Positions 16,912 through 25,617 of a stretch of DNA of 64,000 bases are shown piece by piece. Made by a program: the position numbers and the translations under genes. The DNA is from Burkholderiaceae bacterium 26 (GTDB taxonomy: Bacteria; Pseudomonadota; Gammaproteobacteria; Burkholderiales; Burkholderiaceae). Within the stretch, counting starts at the first letter, position 1, and each line of letters begins with the position of its first letter. The stretch lies in NCBI GenBank assembly GCA_000955795.1, contig JYOB01000004.1:1-64000 (forward strand). Reading direction: 5' to 3'. A model generated the notes under the pieces. The model was not told the DNA's origin. It did not search any database and was given only the letters and a program-made list of their open reading frames with translations.

Positions 16912-17190
16912 TCACTTCCATTCAAACGAAGCCGCTCGGACGAACTGGGCTCGTGCGTGGTCCGGGAGCCAAGGAAAGCGCTCCTGCAGTGCTAGGTCCG
17001 CAGCGGCCGCGTTTTGCCCGTTATCCGCATGCTGCCAATGACGTGCATCACAGGCCTCGATCCAGATTTGCTGAAGCGTTGTGCGGTCTGCCGCTATGAG
17101 CGTGGGCCACGCCTTCACGGCCTCTAGGAACGTCCAAGGCTGGTTCCATGCTTCGAATGTCTCAATGGCGGCGATTATTTCGAGTTGCAT
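16912..17190 (-). CDS. Small hypothetical protein
   Basis: 92 residues, rich in Trp and Ala, helical, cytoplasmic by appearance. No ribosome site of note and no family recognised. Same strand as the GNAT gene downstream but 130 bases away. Confidence 0.45.
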   Translation of the reverse strand: MQLEIIAAIETFEAWNQPWTFLEAVKAWPTLIAADRTTLQQIWIEACDARHWQHADNGQNAAAADLALQERFPWLPDHARAQFVRAASFEWK

Positions 17191-17229
17191 ATCCGACTTG
17201 TACCCCGGTCAGCCCGCAGCTAGTCCAGC

Positions 17230-17649
17230 TTAGGGCTTGATCGTCATGTCCATGACGATCGGAAATGACTCCTGCCCAAGGGCGGGCGGTGACGGCACCC
17301 GAAACGACGAGATCGCTTTAGCAAAGCATGCAGCAGTGTTCGACTTCGGCTCATATGCAATCTGCATAAACCGTCCATCTTGGGAGACATCTGCGACCAG
17401 CGAGAATGGCTCAGAGCTAGCACCGGAGCCCTCGAAGCAATTTCGCATTGCGTCGGCCATCGCGCTGCCGATGGCAGGAAACATCTCGCTGGAGAGATAA
17501 CCCTGCACAGTCTTGCTGTTGTCTTCCAGCGCCTGAGCTATGTGACGTCGTTCCTCGAACGTTCTAGGCTGCGCTGCCGCAGCGCTTAAGCAGCAGACGA
17601 GCAACAGGCACGACCCTACGCCTGGAAGATAGTGGCCTTTTTTGTTCAT
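17230..17649 (-). CDS. Exported hypothetical protein
   Basis: 139 residues with a clear signal peptide (MNKK, hydrophobic LLLVCCLSAAAAQ, cleavage near residue 26). The mature part has two cysteines (RNCFEG and AACFAKA) that could form a disulfide, and FPIVMDMTIKP at the end. Periplasmic; a good ribosome site (GGAGG) precedes the ATG. Function unknown. Confidence 0.6.
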   Translation of the reverse strand: MNKKGHYLPGVGSCLLLVCCLSAAAAQPRTFEERRHIAQALEDNSKTVQGYLSSEMFPAIGSAMADAMRNCFEGSGASSEPFSLVADVSQDGRFMQIAYEPKSNTAACFAKAISSFRVPSPPALGQESFPIVMDMTIKP

Positions 17650-17798
17650 AGCCCCTCCATTTTTGCCAGGTAGATAATACCCGCGGCCAATTAGAGCGGC
17701 TTCGGACGTTCGATAGCATTAGATTGGACGGTCAGCTTCCCGTATTGGCGCCAGCTGCAACCCACTGCGATCGTTCCAACGCGCAGGCTGATGCTAAT

Positions 17799-18218
17799 TT
17801 ACTCGGCTTCCCGCAAAGCTTTCTCCCACGCAGGGGCATCCACGGCGAGATCGTGATAGCAATCAAGATTCGCCAATTGCCGGCCACTTGCGATGTCCAC
17901 TAGCCTGCAGGCCATGTTGAAGTGTATCGATCCAGTCTCATAGGCGAGCTGTTTTCCGTTTTCCCAAAACATCCATCTCCACACAAATGGATCCCCTTGG
18001 ATTCGACGGATAACGTGTCCCCGCTGGGCGATAACCAAGGTGGCGGGGTAGCTCGGGCCGTGCGCCGCCGGATAGCTCTCTGTCCAACCTTCAAGGCCCT
18101 GTGGCCCCGCCCGATGTGCTGATTCGATGGGCTCTTCCGCCCGCGATGCCTGAGCCAATGCTGCGCCTCCCAACAAGAGCATGCCGATCATGGCCAGTCT
18201 TCTGCCTGTGCTTTGCAT
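17799..18218 (-). CDS. Exported hypothetical protein
   Basis: 139 residues with a signal peptide (RRLAMIGMLLLGGAALAQA, cleavage near 25). The mature part contains FVWRWMFWENGKQLAYETG and two cysteines (MACRLVD, LDCYHD). Probably periplasmic; no family recognised. Same strand as the exported gene downstream, 150 bases apart. Confidence 0.6.
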   Translation of the reverse strand: MQSTGRRLAMIGMLLLGGAALAQASRAEEPIESAHRAGPQGLEGWTESYPAAHGPSYPATLVIAQRGHVIRRIQGDPFVWRWMFWENGKQLAYETGSIHFNMACRLVDIASGRQLANLDCYHDLAVDAPAWEKALREAE

Positions 18219-18850
18219 GCTTGAAGAGAGCGGTTTGGGGTGGTTCAGTCTAGCTGATGTTCAGTCGCTGGATGCGACCAGAGGGATACCGGAACGGCCG
18301 TTTCTGACCGTAAGCGATCCCGGAGCGCACCGGCGGTGTGCACACGACGACTGTCCTGACAAGCCTTTCATAATGTATGTCCTAAAAACTCACCAGTCCG
18401 CGCCCAATCGATCAGTCGTGACTACTGGCAGTCCAGTGGAGCACCTCCAGCCCAGGAGCGACATGCAGACGCTGCGGCGCCAGCGGACGAGGCAGGAGCA
18501 ATTCAGCATGCTCCGCCGGCGCAGTGGCGTATAGCGATGCACGTGCGTCTTTTCAGCCGCCTGGGTGCACCACGGCGACACTTGTGTGCCGTCTTCCCAG
18601 CAACCGCTGTGCGGCCAGCGCATCCATGGAGTTACGTATGTCGTTGCCCAATGCAGCATCGCGCGAACGTTGAATCTACGGGTCGCTGCCCCCCACTACG
18701 ATGTTGCCCATCACCTAGATAGTGGCCACGTTCAAATGATCGACCTCCTCCAGCCATGCCGCTCGTTACGTGTCGGGTTAGATGCGGCGATATGGCGGCG
18801 CCTTTCGCTGGCGCGTGTCCTCCCACACACAGACTCGACGACTTACACAT
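18219..18850. other. Gene-free stretch before operon A
   Basis: More than 600 bases with only weak frames on both strands. A minus-strand stretch (18560-18660) reads ALGNDIRNSMDALAAQRLL and could be a decayed gene end, but I cannot identify it. Nothing else recognised. Confidence 0.4.
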
Positions 18851-18960
18851 CGTTTGCGCCCCATCGGCTGGGTGTTTTCCCTACCTCTCTCCGGCTTGAA
18901 TCTAGGCCATTGCAACGCTAATATTTGGCCGTTATAACGTTAACTGTAGGCCGCAAAAAC
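18851..18960 (+). promoter_or_regulatory. Shared regulon promoter, copy A
   Basis: Sigma70 promoter reading toward operon A: -35 TTGAAT (18896-18901), 17-base spacer, -10 TAATAT (18919-18924), start near 18931. Three 22-base repeats with core GGCC-N6-ACG start at 18905, 18927 and 18949, so they cover the spacer, the start site and the first transcribed bases: a repressor-type layout. GTGTTTTCCCTA (18872-18883) lies 12 bases before the -35, as in the other copies. Confidence 0.85.
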
Positions 18961-19110
18961 GTACTTCAGGCAGCGTTTTTGGGCCGGGCCCGCGTGTGGC
19001 AGCGACGCAGGGGTTCGGAGCGCAGCCCGGAAACCTCGGGTCTGACCACGGCGCTGCCAACCAAATTGCTCCCCACCCCTGGGCACCTTGACCCAATCTG
19101 GAGACACGCA

Positions 19111-20637
19111 GTGACCGTACATCACCTTCCGCCCACAGAGCATGTGGATGTCCTGATCGTTGGCGCCGGTCTGTCCGGCATCGGTGTTGCGCGTTATTTG
19201 GAAACGGAGCGCCAGGGCACGTCGTACGTCATCCTGGAGTCGCGCGCGGTCACCGGTGGCACGTGGGACTTGTTCCGCTATCCCGGCATCCGCTCCGACT
19301 CCGACATGCACACCTACGGCTACGAGTTCAAGCCGTGGCCGTACAAGAAGTCGATTGCTGGGGCGGCCGATATCCTGTCCTACCTGCGCGAGACCGCCGC
19401 TGAGTACGGGATCAATCGCCACATCCGCCTGCAGCACAAGGTGATTCAAGCATCGTGGTCCAGCGCGCAAGCGCTGTGGACCATCGAGGTCGAACGCACG
19501 GACACGGGCGAGCGTAAAACGATGCTGGCTAAATGGCTGTTCAGCGCCGCTGGCTACTTCCACCACGATGAGGGCTTCACCCCCAAGCTGGAAGGCATCG
19601 AACGCTTCAAGGGTCGCACCGTGCATCCGCAGCATTGGCCGGAAGACCTCGACTACACCGGCATGCGTGTCGTGGTGGTCGGCAGCGGTGCCACCGCCGT
19701 CACGCTGCTGCCGGCCATGGCAGACAAGGCCAAGCATGTGACGATGCTCCAGCGCACGCCCACCTATGTCTGGAGCCTGCCCTCGGAAGACATCATCGCC
19801 AACACGCTGCGCAAGGTGATGCCGCACGCGTGGGCCTACGCGCTCGTGCGCCGCAAGAACATCGCCATTTCGCGCGGCATGTGGTACCTGTGCAAGAAGC
19901 GGCCAAAATTTGCGCGGCGTCTCATCCGCTTCCTCAACAAGCGCCAGTTGCCCAAGGGCTATCCGATCGACGTGCACTTCAACCCGCCCTATGACCCGTG
20001 GGATCAGCGTTTGTGCGCGGTGCCCGATGGCGATCTGTTCAAGGCCATCAGCGAAGGCCAGGCATCCGTGGTAACGGATCACATCAAGACGTTTACGGAG
20101 AACGGCATCCTGCTGGAATCGGGGCAGGAGCTGCCGGCCGATATCGTGGTGACAGCCACCGGGCTCAACATTCGCCTGTTCGGCGGCATCAAACTGATCG
20201 TCGACGGCGAGCCCGTCGATCTGCACAGCACGGTGACCTTCAAGGGCATGATGCTTAGCGGCGTGCCGAACTACGTCTTCGCCATCGGCTACACGAATTC
20301 GTCGTGGACGCTCAAGCTGGGGCTGCTGGCGCAACATTTCTGCCGCATGCTCGACCACATGGATCGCACCGGCTCCGCGATCTGCGTGCCGGAGACCCCG
20401 GACGCTGACATGCCCAAGCTTCCGCTGCTCAAACTCGGCTCCGGCTACGTCAAGCGCGCAGTCCAGAGCATGCCATGCCAGGGCGTGGAATCGCCGTGGA
20501 TCATGTCGGAGGACTACATCGTCGACGTCGCCAACCTGGGGGACAGCCCGGTCGAAAACCCGTTCCTGCGTTTTGAGCAAGCCCACCAAGCGAGCAGCAC
20601 GGCGCGCTCGCAAGCCCGGCAAGCGGTGGGGGCCTGA
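19111..20637 (+). CDS. Baeyer-Villiger monooxygenase (flavin-containing)
   Basis: 508 residues from the GTG at 19111 (ribosome site GGAG); the longer frame from 18925 starts inside the promoter repeats and is rejected. FAD motif GAGLSG at 18-23, the Baeyer-Villiger fingerprint FKGRTVHPQHWP at 166-177 and NADPH motif GSGATA at 191-196. Type I enzymes of this class insert oxygen beside a ketone to give an ester or lactone, using NADPH and O2 in the cytoplasm. First gene of operon A; the hydrolase starts 3 bases after its stop, which fits ester or lactone cleavage as the next step. Confidence 0.88.
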   Translation: MTVHHLPPTEHVDVLIVGAGLSGIGVARYLETERQGTSYVILESRAVTGGTWDLFRYPGIRSDSDMHTYGYEFKPWPYKKSIAGAADILSYLRETAAEYGINRHIRLQHKVIQASWSSAQALWTIEVERTDTGERKTMLAKWLFSAAGYFHHDEGFTPKLEGIERFKGRTVHPQHWPEDLDYTGMRVVVVGSGATAVTLLPAMADKAKHVTMLQRTPTYVWSLPSEDIIANTLRKVMPHAWAYALVRRKNIAISRGMWYLCKKRPKFARRLIRFLNKRQLPKGYPIDVHFNPPYDPWDQRLCAVPDGDLFKAISEGQASVVTDHIKTFTENGILLESGQELPADIVVTATGLNIRLFGGIKLIVDGEPVDLHSTVTFKGMMLSGVPNYVFAIGYTNSSWTLKLGLLAQHFCRMLDHMDRTGSAICVPETPDADMPKLPLLKLGSGYVKRAVQSMPCQGVESPWIMSEDYIVDVANLGDSPVENPFLRFEQAHQASSTARSQARQAVGA

Positions 20638-20639
20638 TC

Positions 20640-21596
20640 ATGTCGATCCACGCCATGGATGAAGCGCGCGATCTGTTCTGCGACGCGCCGACCGGTGTCC
20701 GCCTGTGCTATCGCACGTACGGCCCCGAGGGCGGAGAGCCCCTGCTGCTGATCGCGGGCCTGAGCCTGCAACTGACGTCGTGGCCCGCCAACATGATCGA
20801 CAGCCTGGTGCAACGCGGCTTTCGCGTCATCGTCTTCGACAACCGCGACGTCGGCCGCTCCTCGCGCATCCCGCGGAAGCCGCCCGGCTTGCTGCGGCAA
20901 TTCCTCTGGTTGCCGAAGCCTTCGGCCTATAGCCTCGAAGACATGGCCGCCGATACGGTCGGCCTGCTCGATCATCTGCGTGTGGCGCGCGCCCATATCG
21001 TGGGGATGTCGATGGGCGGCATGATCGCGCAGATCATCGCCGGCCGCCATCCGCAGCGCACGCTGTCGCTCACCTCGATCTTCTCCAGCACCGGCTCGCG
21101 AAAGGTCGGCCAACTGGCCATGTCCAGCATGCTGATGCTGATCAAGCCGCCCGCACGCACGCGCGACGAAGCCGTGCAGCGGTACAGCGCGGCTATGGCC
21201 CACATCGGCACGCAGACGTACCCCGTGAACGACGCCGCGCGACGTGCCTACGCCGCCGACGCGTGGGACCGCGGCCAGCAGGCGAAGGATGCCGAAGGCA
21301 TGGCACGCCAGTTGGAGGCCATCATGAAGTCGGGCGACAGAACGGCAGACGTCTGCCGTATCCGGGTGCCGACGCTGGTGGTGCACGGCGATCGGGATCT
21401 GATGGTGGCAACCAGTGGCGGCACTGCGACTGCGGCTGCCGTCCCCAATGCGGAGATGGTCACCATCCGCGGCATGGGCCACGACATCTCGGAATGTGTC
21501 GTACCGCTGCTGGTCGACCTGATCGCCGGACATGCGAAACGCAATACAGCAGCTTCCGCAGCCGAACAGATGAACGCCAGCAGGCATTCCGCCTGA
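20640..21596 (+). CDS. Alpha/beta hydrolase (ester or lactone hydrolase candidate)
   Basis: 318 residues. Oxyanion and early strand LLLIAGLSLQLTSWP, nucleophile elbow GMSMGG near residue 122, acid in VHGDRD near 245, His in GMGHDISE near 282: a complete catalytic triad. It starts 2 bases after the monooxygenase stop. The pairing strongly suggests it hydrolyses the ester or lactone made by that enzyme. Confidence 0.85.
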   Translation: MSIHAMDEARDLFCDAPTGVRLCYRTYGPEGGEPLLLIAGLSLQLTSWPANMIDSLVQRGFRVIVFDNRDVGRSSRIPRKPPGLLRQFLWLPKPSAYSLEDMAADTVGLLDHLRVARAHIVGMSMGGMIAQIIAGRHPQRTLSLTSIFSSTGSRKVGQLAMSSMLMLIKPPARTRDEAVQRYSAAMAHIGTQTYPVNDAARRAYAADAWDRGQQAKDAEGMARQLEAIMKSGDRTADVCRIRVPTLVVHGDRDLMVATSGGTATAAAVPNAEMVTIRGMGHDISECVVPLLVDLIAGHAKRNTAASAAEQMNASRHSA

Positions 21597-21703
21597 GTAC
21601 GTTTCGGCATGCGGCGACCGCCTCGCCGGCTCGCATCCACGCACAACCAAAACAAGAACAGCTGTTGCTGCGATCTCTCAATCGAGAACGCATAGGAGAC
21701 ACC

Positions 21704-23125
21704 ATGCTGCAAGGCTCCCCAACCGAGCTCGTGGCCAGCTTTGAACGCCAGCGCCAGGCTTTTGCGCTGGACCCCGCCCCGACACTGGCCACGCGCCTAT
21801 CACGTCTCGATCGGCTCGCGACCTGGCTCGACTCGCACGAGCCGGACATCGTTCGTGCGATCGACGCAGACTTTCAAGGCCGCTCGGCGCACGAAACCCG
21901 GCTTGCCGAGGTGTTTGTCGTGCGCGCGGGCATCCGTCATGCGCGGCGCCACCTGAAGCAGTGGATGCGCACGCAGCGCGTGCCGACCGCATTGCACTTT
22001 CGCCCCGCCTACAACCGGCTCATGCCGCAGCCGCTGGGCGTGGTGGGCATCATTGCACCGTGGAACTATCCGCTGCAGCTGTCGTTGGGGCCCGCGCTTG
22101 CAGCGCTTGCAGCCGGCAACCGGGTGTTGATCAAGCCGTCGGAGCTTACGCCCCGGTTGTCTGCGTTGCTCGCCTCGATGGCGCGCGAGATATTCAACCC
22201 GGATGAGCTCGATGTCGCCATCGGCGATGTCGAACTCGGCAAGGCCTTTGCCAGCCTACCGTTCGATCACCTGTTCTTCACAGGTTCAACCCAGGTCGGG
22301 CGTGACGTGGCGCAAGCGGCAGCGGCCAACCTGACGCCGGTGACGCTGGAACTCGGCGGCAAATCGCCGGCTATTCTCGATGTGTCATGCAATGTCGCAA
22401 TTGCAGCGCAACGCATCGCGTTCGGCAAGCTGCTGAACGCAGGGCAAACCTGCGTCGCGCCGGATTACCTGCTCGTGCCTGCAGGTACGGCGGAAAACGT
22501 CGCATCGCATCTGGAGCGGGCCATCACGAAGCTCTATCCGAAGCTCGCTTCCAACCCTGACTACACCGCCGTCATCAGCGAACGCCATCGTGCACGTTTG
22601 GCAGAGATGGTCCGCGAAGCGCGCGCAGCAGGCGCCCGCGTGATTGAAGTCAACCCGGCTGGCGAAGCGTTCAATACGGCATCACGCAAGTTCCCGCCCA
22701 CGCTCGTGATTGGCGCACCCGCCAGCACGCAGCTCATGCGTGAAGAGATCTTTGGCCCCGTGCTGCCCATTGTCGAATATGCAAATCTCGACGACGCGCT
22801 GGCGCACGTCCAGCGCAACGCACGCCCGCTCGCGCTGTACTGGTTTGGTGACGATGCGTTGCACTGCAACCGCGCACTGCGCGAAACCGTATCGGGCGGT
22901 GTGACGATCAATGACTGCCTGTGGCATCCGGCACAGGAGAGCCAGCCGTTCGGCGGCGTTGGCCCAAGCGGGATGGGGGCCTACCACGGCAAGTGGGGCT
23001 TCGACACCTTCAGCAAGCGCAAGCCGGTCTTCCATCAGGCTCGCCTGAACGGTACGGGGCTGTTTCACCCGCCCTATGGCCACACCTTCAACTGGCTGCT
23101 GCGCGTGCTGTCGCGCTTTGCCTGA
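21704..23125 (+). CDS. Aldehyde dehydrogenase (coniferyl-aldehyde-dehydrogenase-like)
   Basis: 473 residues from the ATG preceded by AGGAGA; the longer open frame is a read-back into the hydrolase. Cofactor region VVGIIAPWNYPLQLSLGPAL, FTGSTQVGR, ELGGKSP (catalytic Glu) and GQTCVAPDY (catalytic Cys), ending in a hydrophobic segment (FNWLLRVLSRF) that may attach to membrane, as in fatty-aldehyde and coniferyl-aldehyde enzymes. In operon A it would oxidise the aldehyde made by the GMC enzyme encoded next. Confidence 0.88.
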   Translation: MLQGSPTELVASFERQRQAFALDPAPTLATRLSRLDRLATWLDSHEPDIVRAIDADFQGRSAHETRLAEVFVVRAGIRHARRHLKQWMRTQRVPTALHFRPAYNRLMPQPLGVVGIIAPWNYPLQLSLGPALAALAAGNRVLIKPSELTPRLSALLASMAREIFNPDELDVAIGDVELGKAFASLPFDHLFFTGSTQVGRDVAQAAAANLTPVTLELGGKSPAILDVSCNVAIAAQRIAFGKLLNAGQTCVAPDYLLVPAGTAENVASHLERAITKLYPKLASNPDYTAVISERHRARLAEMVREARAAGARVIEVNPAGEAFNTASRKFPPTLVIGAPASTQLMREEIFGPVLPIVEYANLDDALAHVQRNARPLALYWFGDDALHCNRALRETVSGGVTINDCLWHPAQESQPFGGVGPSGMGAYHGKWGFDTFSKRKPVFHQARLNGTGLFHPPYGHTFNWLLRVLSRFA

Positions 23126-23155
23126 TCCCGTTCGTTGCTTGTCGAGAGAAACATC

Positions 23156-24838
23156 ATGAATCAACAGTTCGATTACATCATCGTCGGCGGCGGCTCGGGC
23201 GGCTGCGTGGTCGCGGGCCGGTTGTCCGAAGACCCGAACGTCTCGGTTTGCGTGCTCGAGGCAGGGGGGCATGGCGACGGCATGATGGTCAAGGTCCCGG
23301 CGGGCGCGGTCACCATGGTGCCAACCCGCCTCAATAACTGGGCATTCGATACCGTGCCGCAGGCCGGGCTTGGGGGGCGCATCGGCTACCAGCCTCGCGG
23401 CAAGATGCTGGGAGGTTCCTCCGCCATCAACGCGATGGTGTATATCCGCGGCCACCGCAGCGATTACGATCACTGGGCGTCGCTGGGCAACGGCGGCTGG
23501 TCATATGACGACGTGCTGCCCTACTTCCGCCTCAGCGAGCACAACGAGCGCTTCGACAACACCTGGCACGGCCGCAACGGCCCGCTCAATGTCAGCGACC
23601 TGCGCACCGACAACCCCTTCCAGGCACGCTATCTAGAAGCTGCCCGCCAGGCCGGCCTGCCGCTCACCGACGACTTCAACGGCCCCCAGCAGGAAGGCAT
23701 CGGCATCTACCAGGTCACGCAGAAGCAGGGCGAACGCTGGAGCGCGGCGCGTGCCTATCTGCACCCGCACATCGGCCGACGTGCCAACCTTACGGTCGAA
23801 ACGCACGCGCAAGTCCGCCGCATCCTGTTCGAAGGCAGGCGCGCCGTTGGCGTGGAGGTGCTGCAGAACGGCACGGTACGCACACTGCGCGCGCGACGCG
23901 AAGTGGTGCTGGCTGCAGGTGCGCTCCAGACGCCACAGTTGCTGATGCTGTCCGGCGTGGGGCCGGCACAGGAACTTGCACGCGTTGGCATCCAGACCGT
24001 GCGGCATCTGCCGGGCGTGGGACGCAATCTGCAGGATCACCCCGACTTCGTCTTCGGCTATAGCGCACGCAGTCTCGACACAATTGGTATCTCACTTCGC
24101 GGCGGTGTGCGCATGCTGGGCGAGATCCTGCGCTTCCGCCGCGAGCGGCGCGGCATGCTGACGACGAACTTTGCCGAAGGCGGCGGCTTCCTGAAGACAC
24201 GCCCCGAGCTTGAGGCACCCGACATCCAACTGCATTTCGTGGTGGCGATGGTGGACAACCACGCGCGGCGCATGCGCCTGGGCCATGGGTTCTCGTGCCA
24301 CGTCTGCCTGCTGCGTCCGCGCAGCCGGGGCGCGGTCACGCTGCGCAGTAACGATCCGCTCGCCGCACCGCTCATCGACCCGGCCTTCTTCGATGACCCA
24401 CGCGATGTCGAAGACATGGTGGCCGGCTTCAAGATCACGCGCGGGCTCATGCAGACGCCCGCACTCGCCAAGTGGGCCACGCGCGACCTCTTCACCTCAC
24501 ACGTGAAGACCGACGACGACATCCGTGCTGTCCTGCGGCAGCGCACCGATACCGTCTATCACCCTGTCGGCACCTGCCGCATGGGCCGGGACGAGATGGC
24601 CGTGGTCGACCCGCAGCTGCGCGTGCACGGGCTGGATGGGCTGCGTGTTGTCGATGCATCGATCATGCCGACCCTGATCGGCGGCAACACCAATGCGCCC
24701 ACCATCATGATCGGTGAGAAGGCCGTCGATCTGATCCGCGGTGTCAGCCGTGTCACGTCCGGCATGCGCGAAGAGGCGGAAGCCGCCGTAGCGCAGTCTG
24801 CGATCCATCACCAAGAAACCCGTCATGCAACCACCTGA
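23156..24838 (+). CDS. GMC-family alcohol dehydrogenase (AlkJ/choline-dehydrogenase-like)
   Basis: 560 residues from the ATG of MNQQFDYIIVGGGSGG. FAD motif GGGSGGCVVAGRLSE, GMC signature region PRGKMLGGSSAINAMVYIRG, AGALQTPQLLMLSGVG, catalytic His in YHPVGTCRMG and the second catalytic region GGNTNAPTIMIGEKA. Enzymes of this type oxidise primary alcohols to aldehydes, passing electrons to quinone or another acceptor. Sits between the aldehyde dehydrogenase and a membrane protein in operon A. Confidence 0.88.
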   Translation: MNQQFDYIIVGGGSGGCVVAGRLSEDPNVSVCVLEAGGHGDGMMVKVPAGAVTMVPTRLNNWAFDTVPQAGLGGRIGYQPRGKMLGGSSAINAMVYIRGHRSDYDHWASLGNGGWSYDDVLPYFRLSEHNERFDNTWHGRNGPLNVSDLRTDNPFQARYLEAARQAGLPLTDDFNGPQQEGIGIYQVTQKQGERWSAARAYLHPHIGRRANLTVETHAQVRRILFEGRRAVGVEVLQNGTVRTLRARREVVLAAGALQTPQLLMLSGVGPAQELARVGIQTVRHLPGVGRNLQDHPDFVFGYSARSLDTIGISLRGGVRMLGEILRFRRERRGMLTTNFAEGGGFLKTRPELEAPDIQLHFVVAMVDNHARRMRLGHGFSCHVCLLRPRSRGAVTLRSNDPLAAPLIDPAFFDDPRDVEDMVAGFKITRGLMQTPALAKWATRDLFTSHVKTDDDIRAVLRQRTDTVYHPVGTCRMGRDEMAVVDPQLRVHGLDGLRVVDASIMPTLIGGNTNAPTIMIGEKAVDLIRGVSRVTSGMREEAEAAVAQSAIHHQETRHATT

Positions 24839-24855
24839 GGCATCCCTGGAGATTG

Positions 24856-25578
24856 ATGCATATGAACTCGTATAACGTAGCTAGGTTCACGGCCTGGAAC
24901 GCCATCCTGGGCGGCCTCGCGGCTTGTGCCACCCTTGCCCTTTCGGTGGTCGTCACCGGTGGCGACATTGAAATGGTGCCCCACGGCTCGGCAATGCTGG
25001 CGTTGCCGGCCGAAGGGCGTGACCTGTTCCGTTGGTGGATGCTGGCCGACGTGCTGGGCTTCTATCTGCCGTTCGTGGCCATCAGCGGTTACTTCCTGCA
25101 CACGTTCCGTGAAGAGCTTGGGGCGCTGCGCGAGATGATCGCCATTGCTGTCGCGGTCTATATCGTCTGCGGGGTCGCCGGGGCGGTGCTCCAGTTGTCG
25201 ACCATCCATCCGCTCGCGCATGTGTATGCCAGCGGGGACGAAGGTGCAAAGGTTGCAGCTGGCGCCGTGTGGACCGCTATTGCCAATGCCACGCAAAACG
25301 GGTTCTGGTGGGTGGAAGGTCCGCTCGTGTTCTTCTGGACATCGATTGCCGCCAGACTGCTCAAGAAGGCGGGCTGGCGCGGATCGTTCCTTCTCCATAT
25401 CGTCGGCTGGGGCTTCGGCGTCTTTTTCGTGTTCGGCTTCTTCCCTAGCCTTGCTGCAGTCACGGATGCGGGCGAAACCGTCGGCGTCCTGGCCCTGCCG
25501 CTCTGGATGCTGGCATTTGGCTGGCAGTTGCTGCGTCGCGCGCCGACGCTTGCCGTGCCGAATGCCGCCCGGGCTTAA
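24856..25578 (+). CDS. Integral membrane protein of operon A
   Basis: About 240 residues with six hydrophobic segments (for example AILGGLAACATLALSVVV, MIAIAVAVYIVCGVAGAV, IVGWGFGVFFVFGFF). Ribosome site GGAG precedes; the start could be the ATG at 24856 or 24862. No transporter or enzyme motif is seen. Placement between the GMC enzyme and the acyl-CoA synthetase suggests a role in membrane docking, electron transfer or substrate passage, but that is inference. Confidence 0.75.
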   Translation: MHMNSYNVARFTAWNAILGGLAACATLALSVVVTGGDIEMVPHGSAMLALPAEGRDLFRWWMLADVLGFYLPFVAISGYFLHTFREELGALREMIAIAVAVYIVCGVAGAVLQLSTIHPLAHVYASGDEGAKVAAGAVWTAIANATQNGFWWVEGPLVFFWTSIAARLLKKAGWRGSFLLHIVGWGFGVFFVFGFFPSLAAVTDAGETVGVLALPLWMLAFGWQLLRRAPTLAVPNAARA

Positions 25579-25617
25579 CACCCTGTCTATTACCCACGTG
25601 AAGTTTGGAGTCGAAAC

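Noticed and set aside
18925-19110. N-terminal extension of the operon A monooxygenase, with a peptide (MAVITLTVGRKN) similar to one at 53699 on the minus strand (MAVLTLFVGRKY)
   Set aside because: The similarity is only the shared promoter repeats translated in the same frame; the extension begins inside the -10 element and the real start at 19111 has a ribosome site.
18940-20622. 560-codon open frame antisense to the monooxygenase
   Set aside because: Composition rich in Arg, His and Asp and no domain; a shadow of a high-GC gene.
21263-21703. Upstream extension of the aldehyde dehydrogenase frame
   Set aside because: It runs through the end of the hydrolase gene in another frame; the ATG at 21704 has AGGAGA and aligns with the family start.
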